Of a stretch of DNA of 64,000 nt, positions 11,901 to 22,580 are shown piece by piece. This stretch comes from Isoetes taiwanensis (lineage: Eukaryota > Streptophyta > Lycopodiopsida > Isoetales > Isoetaceae): NCBI GenBank assembly GCA_021234155.1, contig JAJEKV010000016.1:1924001-1988000 (forward strand), written 5' to 3'. How positions within the stretch are numbered: position 1 is the stretch's first letter; each line of letters starts with the position of its first letter. The notes beneath the pieces were generated by a model, which saw only the letters and a list, made by a program, of their open reading frames with translations, ran no database searches and was not told the origin of the DNA. Position numbers and translations under genes: made by a program.

Positions 11901-12513
11901 GTAGAGTACCTTCATGTAGCTTATTGGCGTTTTGATGGGAAGAGGACCATGGATCCTTTAACACTGCCTTTGTCAAAACTTTTCAAACGTCCTTGAGTTT
12001 CAAAGCCAGCTTTACGAATTGCAGGACCCAAGTGCACAAGGCGGGATTGTGAATCACTACCGTAAACCACAAAAAGCTCATCAACCATCTCCGGACATGT
12101 TCTCAAAGGCCCGTGAGATTGGGTACTTGATGCTTTCTCCGGTTCGTACTACTATCGCATGTGCACTTAAGAAGGGCCGCAATCTGTAGCCGTGGATATT
12201 GATAAGGAGGTGTGCATTTTGTGAAGATGAGACCGGGTTGCCTTACCTACTTTACGGATGAAAATCAGGAGTTAGGGGCCAAGTCTTCATCCGATTATGC
12301 TAAACTAACGCCCTCGAGATACGGCCTCCATTCTCCGGCTCACTAGACGATGAGGCAACCTTTGCAGAGCTAAAGAAGTAGCTTTAGCTACCATTCCAGA
12401 GAACAAGGAGGATACAAAACTCAAGTCTCCAAAGAAAGGAGCGGATAGAACAGAAGGGACGAGATGGCGGAGAGCAAAGAAAAAGAATGAGGAGGACTAT
12501 GATGTAGATCTTT
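8990..12513 (+). pseudogene. ParB-domain/DNA methyltransferase gene (gene 1), copy X, most complete
   Basis: Order along the protein: N-terminal QWFFTRG...YDEREF...CMGTIQSV (about 9105-9240); acidic SESEPEEEDE and Ser/Pro-rich linker (9430-9560); Lys-rich stretch resembling a nuclear localisation signal (about 9640-9700); ParB-like domain (about 9720-10020) with VTSMKLPPKN, HVAPIVVLVD and LGGNHAFKARRQL; a helical region with LTDEEKIAANTHN; then the methyltransferase with GDC, ADLPYGF (about 11490-11510), NLVWYK across an intron, FSGSGTTTIACA (around 12130, needing a frameshift) and SVAVDID (about 12190). It ends EEDYDVDL-stop at 12513. Motif IV preceding motif I is the order of beta-class N4/N6 amino-methyltransferases. 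ParB-methyltransferase fusions are familiar in bacteria and phages. Here the gene has spliceosomal introns, several containing palindromes. Frameshifts suggest a decayed or poorly sequenced copy. Confidence 0.7.
10690..10990. repeat. Palindrome cluster inside an intron of gene 1, copy X
   Basis: The intron (about 10629-11096) carries at least four palindrome variants. The clearest is GTGTATTCGGAATACAC at about 10735-10751 with GCAAT/ATTGC arms. Others lie near 10776, 10806 and 10970. The preceding short intron (about 10351-10435) also holds one (TGTATTCCGAATA). Confidence 0.75.
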
Positions 12514-12841
12514 GACTCATCGTGATATTAAAATTATCATTATTTATTACAATGAATCTTCAATATTGATGTACAACAATTTATTAAAAACATAGTACTT
12601 TTTTTTTCCTTTCTATTAGGGTGCTTGTTTTTGTAATGCTTTCGATCTCTTCAAGTCTATGCCTAAATTTTGCTATTTTTATGATTTGTGTTTCATAAGT
12701 ACAAAGTTTTCGGCTCAATAATGGGCCAAAATGGCATGAAAAAAATGCAAACCTCTAGAAATTCTTAACAACTATCAAAAAGGCTTATTTTTAGAAACTT
12801 GGTGTTTTTTAAAGGGAATTTTTGAACGGGAGTGATGCAAC
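12514..12841. other. 3' flank of gene 1, copy X
   Basis: AT-rich non-coding sequence runs from the stop codon of gene 1 to the right terminus of copy X. It ends with a small inverted repeat, CGGGAGTGATGCAACACTCCCG, split around 12826-12848, that can form a hairpin. No gene is seen. Confidence 0.5.
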
Positions 12842-12880
12842 ACTCCCGCTTAATTTGCAATCGTGTTCTAATCAAGAAAG
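12842..12880. repeat. Right terminal inverted repeat of copy X (putative)
   Basis: ACTCCCGCTTAATTTGCAAT followed by CGTGTTCTAATC is the inverted match of 4603-4630. The palindrome array abuts it on the outer side, mirroring the arrangement at 4406-4599. Confidence 0.6.
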
Positions 12881-12991
12881 CCAAAGTGTATTCCGGAATA
12901 CACTTTGGTTTGACGGGATTGCCAAAGTGTATTCCGGAATACACTTTGGCTTACAAATGAAAGCCGAAGTGTATTCGGGGATACACTTTGG
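12881..12991. repeat. Three palindromic repeats at right end of copy X
   Basis: Perfect 28-bp palindromes at 12881-12908 and 12922-12949 are separated by TTTGACGGGATTG, the reverse complement of the linker in the left array. A third at 12964-12991 is degenerate (TTCGGGGATA centre). Confidence 0.9.
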
Positions 12992-13408
12992 CTAGACAGA
13001 AGGACAGTACGTCTAACTTAAATGATTAAAAGCACGTACTAAAAAAAAGTCGCACTAACCTGTCCATCTTAAGCCTATGCAAATCGGAATACGCATTTCG
13101 AGTTTAAAATTTCATGAGGCGCTTAGGTCCCTAGGATCGAAATGCAAAAAGTCGAATAAAGAAGTGAGAGCGCATTTTTTCCTTTTAAAGATACTGGCGA
13201 CACGCTTTTTTGTCCAAGTTCTATGTGAATCGAATCAAAGACGTTGTAATCGGCCCTTTCGTGTGTATTCCGGAATACATTTGCAGTTTCTTTTTGTCTT
13301 CTGCTTTTCCTTTCCTTCGCTGCACAACTCGATTTGTATTCCCGAATACAAAATGCACACCACTTTTGTGTTTTACTTACGTCTAACAAATGTTTTGCAA
13401 CCAAGAAG
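12992..13408. promoter_or_regulatory. Upstream region of copy Y transposase with palindromes
   Basis: This is non-coding sequence immediately upstream of the transposase start of copy Y. It holds an exact TGTATTCCGGAATACA at 13264-13279 and a one-mismatch copy at 13335-13350. If copy X is excised in thought, this region joins 4300-4405 and becomes the divergent promoter of copy Y. Confidence 0.5.
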
Positions 13409-16400
13409 ATGGTTAACAGCGTGATGAACAAGCTACCACCACCTTTTGTAGTATCTAGTTCATCCAATTCGGAGGGAACCACAGTCGGGACGTTGTTTGT
13501 CATGATACCACCTCTTCTCCATCTCGTTCCTCAAAGAACCTCCTTGTTGCTTGTCTTGACCTCCGAGTCCGAAATAAACAAAGTTGCCACAACCCTTCCA
13601 GTCACCAAGTCCATGTGAGGTAAGATCGCCCCTCCATTCATTCCATCACCACCTGTACGTAACATGCTTCCACTACCCTTTGTTCCTTCTCCCGAAATTG
13701 CAACGGCTCCACATGCAAAGGTTACTCGTAGCAGGCCCCCACCCTTTGTCAGATCTCCAACACCAAATAGAAGTGCAAGGTCCAAGAATACGAGATTCAC
13801 CACAACTTCTCTGAATATGACTTCAACACAAATGAGGATGATGTTCCAGCTTCAACACCTCTTCACACAAATATTGTGACACATGGGTTTGCAGAGTTTC
13901 AAAGTGCAGTAAGAGATATGTTTGCAAGAACTCCTCAACAAGATGCTGCCACAACATCTGCTACCACACTAGGTTATGGCCCATCTCCTACATTTAACAC
14001 TGTGCCTCCGCCTTTTCCGGGTACAGCTTCACGAGGCCTCTTTTCCTCTAGAAACACACCAATGAGGGTAGAGGAGGCCACTCCAAGAGTAGAACTCTCG
14101 TCCGAAGATGAGGGCAACAACGACCAACGAGATTACATGTTCTCCAGCCAAAGTACCCAGAAATTCAGGGTGGATTATGGATTGAGAGCATGTTCATCTG
14201 TGAGAAGGAAAAACCTTATGGACGAAAACAAAATGAGGAGAATTCTAAGAACTACTAGATGCTGCTCAATGGGTTGCATCACCAAATTGAACATGGCTAA
14301 ACTTCGTGAAATTAGAAACAGGTACAGTTCGATGACATTATCAGATCAAAATGCTTACTTAGCATACAATGTAAGGCCAGACCGCAAAACATTCTTGCAC
14401 TACGTTAGAGGAGAACAAGTGTGCCAGAAATGTTTTATGGTTGTTCACCGTCTAGGATCCACTAGAATGTCTCGAATACACCAAAGATTGGATAAAGTCC
14501 CTTCAATTGATGATCACTGCGGGCCAGGAAGAGTTGTAACAATGCACTTTTTTAGGTGTCTGTAGCTTGATGGAGAAATATTTTAGGAGAGACATGTGAA
14601 AATCGCCAAATAGTAAAATGTATCATTTGATGACAACATCAAAAAAAAGATGTTTTCAACCAAGACAAAGAAACATGCACTCGGGCCTCAACACATCTCT
14701 TTACTCTCACTTCACTAGACTGTGGAAAGTTCGGTTTGGTCTTGTGAAAATTCCTTAAAAAACATAGGATGTCATGTGCTCAACTTTGTGCGTAATTGAA
14801 GAGCCAAAAAGAAACGCAAAGGCGAGGTCGAAAAAGTAAGTTGAAGTTCTTCATTCTCTAACTTGTTTCAAAGAATTGTTTTCACCTGAATTCTTGAACG
14901 GATATCGTCTGTAAGCTTGCTAGACACCGTGACCAACAAGCAAGAGAGAAGGAAGCTTGCTAAGCACGGGAAAAGCTCTTGAACGTCCACTGCAGATATG
15001 TCCATGGTGATTGATGGGATGGATCAAAAAAAGACTACTATTCCTCATTTCTTGAATATTCTAAAAGATGTGCGGAGGGATGCTTTGTTAAGGTCCACCT
15101 TGTTGGAGCTATGGTCTTCAAAGGAAGTCTAAAAGTGCAATGTTTTTTGAGCGTGATCCTAACTTGCATGGTGACCAACCTCTTTGTTACAATTCTTAAT
15201 AAGGTGCTTTGTGAGCAAGAGCAATTACCTCCAAGGTGCTCCACCTGTGACTTTGACAACACTACCAGGGAGAACAAGAATCAAACACTCTTTGCTTACT
15301 GTGCCATGCTAGTGGAGCTTAGGATCTTCAAAAAGTCAAGCTTGATTCTTACTTGTAGGGCACACTCATGATCAGATAGACCAGATGTTCAACCAGATTT
15401 TCCGTTGGGCTTAAGAAGAAAGAAGGCTTTTTGTCTTCCTACTTTGGTTCGAATCATTGAAGACTCTTACACTCCCATGCTGGTTCAAATTTCTAGTGGA
15501 GACTGGCCGACTTTAGGGAATTTGTTTTCTCTCGACGCTGCTCTAGAGAAGAAGTGTGAACAAGTTGAACGACATTGCCACGTTTCAACACCACATCAAG
15601 TTTTACTTGAAGGATGGATGAGTTTTTTACAAGGAAGAAATACACGACTACTAAAGACCTGAGTCCACCGGAGGGGTTGCGCTTCCTTAAGTATATTCGA
15701 CACTTGCTTAGTAGAACGCGTCCGAGCGCCTTCCTCAAAACCCAAAAGAGTCAAAGCGTAAGAAAAGCACCCGCTAACTCCTTAAAAGCAATTGAAAGTG
15801 GAATTTCTCGGCTTTAAGTACTTCTTAGAAGAAGACCAAATGTGGTGGAGAAGCTTTTTCGAACAAACGATTGTGAATCGAAATTTAGCTCTAAGGCAAA
15901 TGGAGGAAGCTTTCCATTGGCCTAATGCCTTCCACGAACTCCGGAACCAGGCGCACCCAAGAGCACCAAAGAGCACCACCGATGTGAAGATGAGGATCGG
16001 GTCATGTACCTCGCCAAGACATAAAAAATGAGCCCAGGGTAATATCACGTAAATTACCAAAGGTATGTTGATTGCTATCCGGGCGGGACGATGATAAAGG
16101 GCGACCTTTCTCGATAGCAAAAGTACTTTGACATATCAAAGAGGAAGGCTTGGTGACTAAAACTCAAGATTCAATCGGATGGCTACACGTTCGAGGAAAA
16201 ATGCTTTTGAAGGCGTATATGATTTAGAAATGAAAAGTCAAGGCAAGGGAAAAAAACTCAAGAGAGTGGGTAATAGGGATGAGCTAGACTTACGCAAAGT
16301 GAGTATTCTATGTTATGATTTCAAATTGAAATCGACAATCGCTTACGCCAGAGAACAATCAATTTACTTAAGAAGGCATGTATCTACGAGGAAGAAGATG

Positions 16401-16573
16401 AAGAAGAGGGTGGTAATGCTTCACCTCTGTTGATGCTGGATGTGAGGAAGATAACTCAAGCACTTCCTCAAGCGACAGCCGAAAAAGCCGAAGGTGATTA
16501 AGATGGCATAAATGAGGATGAAGATGTGCCGGATCCCTCTCGTGATCCTCCTCACACTTTTGTACACAACTAA
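13409..16573 (+). pseudogene. DDE-like transposase gene (gene 2), copy Y
   Basis: It begins MVNSVMNKLPPPFVVSSSS at 13409, matching the start of copy X. A longer uninterrupted segment (13876-14565) carries RDYMFSSQST, RVDYGLRACSSVRR, a Cys-rich RTTRCCSMGC..LNMAKLREI segment and VRGEQVCQKCF, probably a zinc-binding DNA-recognition region. After a frameshifted stretch come IDGMDQKKT (15010-15036), FDNTTRENKNQ (15252-15285) and GHTHDQIDQMF (15358-15390), then LRRKKAFCLPTLV (about 15410-15450). It ends with INEDEDVPDPSRDPPHTF and a stop at 16571-16573. These motifs match a eukaryotic transposon-encoded family I know as DUF7869-like. Asp residues of IDG and DN and the His/Asp of GHTHD are the plausible catalytic set. 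Frame breaks separate the motif blocks, so no functional protein is read directly. Confidence 0.7.
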
Positions 16574-16950
16574 GTCTTGTAAAAGATCAGAAATTTTGTA
16601 AGTGAATGTGAAGATTTTGTCTTCAATTTTTGAAAATACTACAATTTCAATTGTAAACTTCACTTAAAGTTTTGGTTAAAATATCTGTTCCCTCAAATTA
16701 GAGGTTCTCTCTAAAAACATACTTCATCCAAATTCTTATTGCTAGAAAAGTGTCACTTTAAAATAGCTAATTCTCTCATTGCACAACAAAATTAGTGATT
16801 TTGGGGGGGTCAAAATACAGTTTCATGTCTTTTTTTTTTTAACCTCATTTTAGCCCTTTTTTTGAAAAAAAAAGGAATCTTCGAGGAATATTCCTTTTGC
16901 TCCCGTTTCAACGATCCCCTCTCGTTTCATTTGCAACTCTGTTTAAAGAG
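16574..16950. other. 3' flank and right terminus of copy Y
   Basis: It matches the reverse complement of about 4610-4975 (downstream of the copy X transposase), including AAAGTGTCACTTT, CCTCATTTTA and GGAATATTCCTTTTGCTC. Similarity fades near CATTTGCAACTCTGTTTAA at about 16925-16945, which I take as the outer end of the element. No palindrome array follows it, unlike both ends of copy X. Confidence 0.55.
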
Positions 16951-17899
16951 AAAATACAAAAACGTTAGAAAACTGGCCTGTTGCTGCCTCAGAAATATTG
17001 CTGCCAATGTTATCAGATATGTAAGAGGTAGTCATGATGGCAGATTTGATTGAAGGATGACCGTACCTCAGAAAGCGGATAGAAAATACTACTGCTTGAT
17101 CCCACGAATCTGGCATGGCCCTTTGTGCACATACACTTGGCTCACAGATACCATGTTGCATTCCTCGTAGCTTGTTGCCACATTATATGCTCATAGTTAC
17201 AATCTTTGAGATACCACTAATGTAGAAGCATGCTTTGCTTAGAGGATTTTGTGAACCACGACATGGTCAAGCACTTGGTCAAAAGACTAGTCTTTGTTAC
17301 ATTAGGCTAGATTAGAGATATGTTCAAGGCTAGAGTTAGACTTTATGTGCCAACATTTTAGTGCGCTGTAGTGTGCCGGCACCAATGTCAATGTTTTCCA
17401 TGCTTCATTTTGGCAAGTTCCACTTGTGTTTGCATAAGTAGTCGTATCCTTTGCATCTCCAAATCCCTTGTAAATTGCATTCGTATTTTCATTAAATCGA
17501 TAGCTGCTGCTGCACTTCAAAAAGTATAACCCAACATGCTATCTCATGCAACACTCCGGAATATTCTGAATCCTTCACTTATACTTTTTTAGACAATAGC
17601 CCATGCCAATGCCAAGCTTATACAACACCGGTTTTGAGTACAATGATGAGCAGACTTGGGAAAGCTAATTAGCCCGCCAATCAGATATCTAAATCTCAAT
17701 TCTTAATTCTACATGTGTTTCTAAATGCTTGAAGGATGTTGAGTTGTATCAAGCAGTCTAACCTTAGTCACCTTTTCTCGAGATGGTAGATTATCATCAT
17801 TAGTCCATAACAAACACCAAGAGAGCTTGTAGAAATGGTAGATCATCACCTACGGTCTATAAGTGCAAGCATTTCGAAAGCAGAAAACCGCTATAAGTT
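16951..17899. other. No recognised gene
   Basis: There are short open frames on both strands and no family motif I can defend. It lies between the terminus of copy Y and a beta-galactosidase fragment on the minus strand. It could hold further decayed exons of that gene, but I could not align any. Confidence 0.4.
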
Positions 17900-18520
17900 A
17901 TAAGCAACGGTTCGCATTTTGACCAATTATAAGTCCCACGATAATCACATGATTGACACCCCGTTTGTGGAGCCAATATTGATGGCCGAAAAGCGCCCTA
18001 TACTTTGTCCATTAACCCAAGCCCCGACCTTTTCCCATGCTACCTAGGGTCTATTGAAACCGATCCAGGCGGGAGGAGCATCAAACCTAGCCTCGCAAAC
18101 GGAGAGATAACAGTTATCAACCAAAGATATTTCAAAACAATATCCCGTGTTCCAAGCATTGAAAAAGAATACCATACCTTATACCAAACTAGAGATTGGT
18201 TCTGAAATAGATAAAAGCTTCCATGACATGTTTGGCGGATCCTTCATCCGTGAAAAGACTTTGCTTCTCACCCATGAGGCCCACCTATGCATCAAAGCAT
18301 ACGATCCTACCCATTAGCTCACAAATATTGAAGTAGTATAGAAGCATACCGATATTTATTATGTAAAGTACATGCTGCAGAAAGCAGAAGATATCTGGTG
18401 TGTCCATTCTCGTGAGGTCAAGTTCATATCTCGGATAGAAGTCCTCTCAAAAATACGTGAGACTGATTGATTCCAAAGACCCCATGTCTCAAAGCCTTTC
18501 CCATAATTCTTTGCCAAATT
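17900..18520 (-). pseudogene. Beta-galactosidase (GH35) C-terminal fragment
   Basis: Read on the minus strand, the fragment shows in order NYGKGFETWG (about 18515-18480), FERTSI...MNLTSREWT (about 18440-18395), MGKG...AWVNGQSIGRF (18042-17975, with a frameshift after MGKG) and CQSCDYRGTYNWSKC (17957-17913). These match the order and spacing of conserved blocks in the C-terminal jelly-roll domains of plant GH35 beta-galactosidases. Such enzymes remove terminal galactose from cell-wall polysaccharides in the apoplast. The catalytic N-terminal barrel is not present and stops interrupt the frame. It is a pseudogene or transduplicated fragment. Confidence 0.65.
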
Positions 18521-19517
18521 TCCATCAATTGATCAGTTTCAAGTTATAAATAAGATAAGCACCGATACAAGAACCTCTCCAATACGTGATCATCTCCATA
18601 TGGGCTCCTCTTAGATGAGGATCGGTTCAAGGTACAGGTTTCTCAGAAGGACTTAGGAACAAGCTAGAGTCCTATTGCGGACTAGATGCCAATACAGATT
18701 TGAGTGCATCAGAGGTTTATATCCAATATACCTAGCTTAGAAATTATGTTCCCTCTAGTTGCAACTAACAAAGGATTGGTAAGAAAATTTGGCCCCGAAA
18801 AGAAATTGTCAACTATGCTATTTCTTCTTCAAAAAGTTTCTCACCTGAACACCAAATCACAGCATAATAATGCTAACGTGTTTGTCCCAAAGATTTAGCT
18901 TGATAGGTTGGTTCACTTGGGTATACATAATCTTTGGAAGAGATTGCATTTGCACTTCCCCGAGATAAAGAAAAATTAGCAGTCGCTTAATGTAAAATGG
19001 ATTTCATAAACCGTGAATAATCATTACCCGCAAGTATCCCGTGGACATATATATAAAGCACATCCCCTCATGCTTTCAATTGTGAGCAGAGATGATGCTT
19101 GAAACCTCGCAGACACGTTGTTACCTAACGTTTTTAGCAAAACTAAAAAGAGTGAAACTATCATCTAAAAAGGAACGCTTCACAAACCTAATAATGTACC
19201 ACAAGTAATCGGTGGTATCATTAGTGGCTTTTAAGTGCTCAATAAGTCCCGATGCCCTTATAGAATTCCCTCTCAAAGCCCCTGGCGGCTCATCGAGTGC
19301 CTCCCACCCAATCCCGACACCATTTCACCGTTGAAACCGCGTTGTTTTGTGAAGAAAGCACACTATGAAGTTCCATGCCCATTATTGTGGTTTCGATTAA
19401 CCCGCATTTTATTGTGGTCGCACTGGAGCCAACGCCACGGCGAGGAGCTCCGGCGATGGAGCCCTCGATCGCTTTGATGCCGGCCCCGCGCATTAACAAA
19501 ATTAAATGTAGGGTTTC
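18521..19517. other. No recognised gene
   Basis: I find no convincing domain on either strand. Part of 18521-18650 may be further decayed beta-galactosidase sequence, because the fragment seems to continue upstream on the minus strand. Confidence 0.35.
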
Positions 19518-20050
19518 GCATCGGATAAATTTTGGTCGAGATAATCGTGAAGTTGTTAAGTAGATGTTAAAACTTAACATAACAAAAATCAATGTGAAAG
19601 CAGGCTAAATGCTTAATTTAACTCTAACAACTTGTTAAAAGTTAACCCCTTCCATTTAACAAATTTCTTAACAAAAACATGTGTGTTACTAGTTAACTTA
19701 AATTTTTTAACTTAACAAAATTAACCCCATGGTGTGTAGGTACCCTTATCAACTCATATATAATGCGCTTTTGCTTTTCCGTTTGAGCCTATTTTGTTTG
19801 ATGTTATTTTGTTTGAAGTCTTATGGTACTGACACATATGTTATTTTGTTTGAAGTCTTATGGTAATGACACGTGTGTGCATTAAATATTGGAACCTAAT
19901 AAATTTAGTGACGTCATATTTGTCGCTATTTGTTTGAAGCTAATTAGTGGTGACACGTGTTCTACAAGCAATAATAGAACCTAATAAATGCGATTACGTC
20001 AACTTCATTGGGTGCCTTTCTTGCTCTTCAAGAAATCTATTGATCTTCCT
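19518..20050. repeat. Dispersed repeat R, copy 1, left part
   Basis: It matches 50906-51436 almost base for base, starting GCATCGGATAAATTTTGG and ending ATCTATTGATCTTCCT. It contains two direct copies of TTTTGTTTGAAGTCTTATGG. The match breaks at 20050 and resumes at about 23575, so this copy is split by a 3.5-kb insertion. R codes for nothing I can see. Confidence 0.85.
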
Positions 20051-20311
20051 CGTGGTTCGAAATTAGAAACTCCCTCTACTAGTGAAAATGCCTACTAATA
20101 TTTATGGTACTTGGGATTATAATTTTTTCAACCGGCAAATCCTGCAACTAATTAAAACTATCGGAAAAATGCCTTAAACCAAAAAATTAGACAACAATAC
20201 AAAGAAAGTAAAACAAAAGTCAAGTTTTTTATGGTAAATATGTATTACAAAATGGCATAGCAAAGAAAGATACTACATTCCACAAAAATTTTCCTTCAAA
20301 AGTCCACTAAG

Positions 20312-22580
20312 CTAAATAGCGACTTGGTCGTCTGGAATAGATAATACGACCACGATTCTCAAACCTTTATTTTTCCACACTTCTATGCTTTGTGTGAAGT
20401 CAAATTCTCTTGCACAAGGAGGCCCATTTACAACAATAGAGACATGCACTAAATCGCAATCACCTAGTAATGGTCGCCATCTACTTTTGATACTAGTTCT
20501 ATGGCTGAAAATACTCTCACAAATTGCATTACTTGCACATTGAACTGAACCAATTTGAAGCAAGGTCAAGATATTTCTGTAACGCATTTCATTTGCTGGA
20601 CTTGAAGCAATTATTGAGCACAATTCGGCCCAAATTCTTATGCCGCCAATTAGTCAAGCATGAAGTTTATAATCGTAATACTCCCGCCTCAAATCATCGC
20701 CATTGATTAAAGGTGTCGTCATTTCACCCACCCTTTTCGCCTTCTTCGCAGCATGCCATAAAACTTAATCAACTCCTCTAAGCTCTCCTCCCCAAACTTT
20801 CTAGATCTGATAGCTATTTTAGGTATATTCAATGGGGAGAGAATACTAAAATGTTTTATGATTGATGTATCTTCAAATCTGACTTCTAGATTATCACATA
20901 TGGCCTTTGCATATGCCTTTGGTGGCTATAGCATCTTCCAAATCTGTCCCATCTATCTCCTAGATATTTCAAAGCTTCTAAATTCATTTCCATGAATCGA
21001 GGACCTTAAAGCTTCCAACCACCAAACTAGAGGCCCGTAACTGGAATTATAGGATAACCCTTTGAATCAAGATGATATGCTCAAACTGCTTTGTGTACAT
21101 CAATATAGTACGCCCGAATTGCTAAAATGACAGTTTTCACATGATCACTTATGCTGGTTATGTCAATATATCGGGCTTGAAACATCTTACTCAAAATCAT
21201 TAACCCTCCAAGGATATCGCCTAAAAAGTGCAGCAGAGATAAATCATTTTAAAATCAGCTAACTTTGAAAAGATAGATAATGATTCTACCTTTGAATACT
21301 CTAAAATCAAGCGGGCAAGTCCTCACACAATTTACCAATTGCATTATGCCCGCTCAACCACCGCGTGCTTTGAATCCCTTCTAATCAGAAATCGCACATG
21401 CATATTCTTGAAGCAACTCTTGCAACTTCTCCAATCGCTTGTCGGGCCATGCGAAAAAGTGGGTCTGCAATTGCATTGACAAGTGTCTCAATCTCTTCTA
21501 TCCATGACATAGTAGACTCCTTCATTTGATCTTGAGAGCCAAATTAGTACGACATGAGCAATGCAATGAATACTAGTCATGTAGGGATGAAAACTTTTCA
21601 ATCTAGTCTGCAACACCGGTTCTATGTCCTCACATCGTGGATGTCTGGCCGGATCCAAATCCAATCAACTTGTTCATGTCAAGGCCACTGTTTTAAGGTG
21701 CTCCACTAAAGCATCAAATAATGTGCTTGCATCAGCCTTACCGAACCCTTAAAATGGTCGAAAACTATGTTTTGCTTCACGCCATATTCCAAATAACACA
21801 CACAAAGAACAAGATGTGTTGGTAGCGACATCCGTTGACTCATCAACTTGAATTCCAAAGAATGGACCTTTTTCATCTTTTCTATCAAAGTAGAATGCAA
21901 ACTCTCACCAATACAAACAACAAAAAATCATGGCAAGCATGATCATTCGACACAACTGCTTGGTTATTCTTTGGATAGCCCACTAAATCAATCAGTCAAT
22001 AACATGTTCAAAGTCATTGAACGACCAACTTCTCCGCCATTTGTAAGCAGCCCCTAAATAAATTTTCTATAGCCCCATGGACGTAAGATCGCATTTTTGG
22101 ACCGCCACAACAACAGGTTTCTTTTGCTTTTTGCAAAAGATTAGTGCTTTTTTTCATCCACGCCTTGTGGGTCTTTGAGGTCGCATGTTCATAAAAACTA
22201 GAAGTCCTAAAATTACGACTTCCACTATTTGCAAATGGACTGCTTTTCAGATATGCAAAATTTTAATAAAAACTCGAATTCAATAACTATATAAGAAATC
22301 AAAATTACCCGCACAAAGAAAAGCTTGACAAATTTTGCGAAGACAAGATCTTTCTCCTTATCATAGTGCATCCACGTACCATGTTTGTAACCACTTATAT
22401 TGAAATATTGGTTTATCATTTATATCATTTTCACTCTCACTTGACTCCCTCATTAGGTTCAACATCCGGTTCACCGAATTTAGCCTTCCTTGCCTTCTCG
22501 AACATGTCTAGCAAATTGGGACCAAGAAGGCAAGTTGTTTTTCGCTTTCTTGGTCCCTTGACCTTTGTCATGGTTTATGG
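20312..22580 (-). pseudogene. hAT-superfamily transposase relic (BED/TTF finger, DUF4371-like)
   Basis: Minus-strand blocks follow the hAT order. A basic region lies near 22540. A zinc-finger-like WMHYDKEKDLVF sits at about 22380-22340. FFGIQVDESTDVATN lies at about 21870-21820, FHPYMTSIHCIAHVVL at about 21600-21550, and STRWLSGHNAIGKLCEDLP at about 21370-21310. A C-terminal dimerisation-type segment (CASNAICESIFSHRTSIKSR) lies at about 20540-20480. HCIAH and RWLSR-like motifs are diagnostic of the DUF4371 subgroup. Stops and frameshifts separate the blocks, so it is inactive. It occupies the 3.5-kb gap that splits repeat R. I could not fix terminal repeats or an 8-bp target duplication. Confidence 0.7.
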
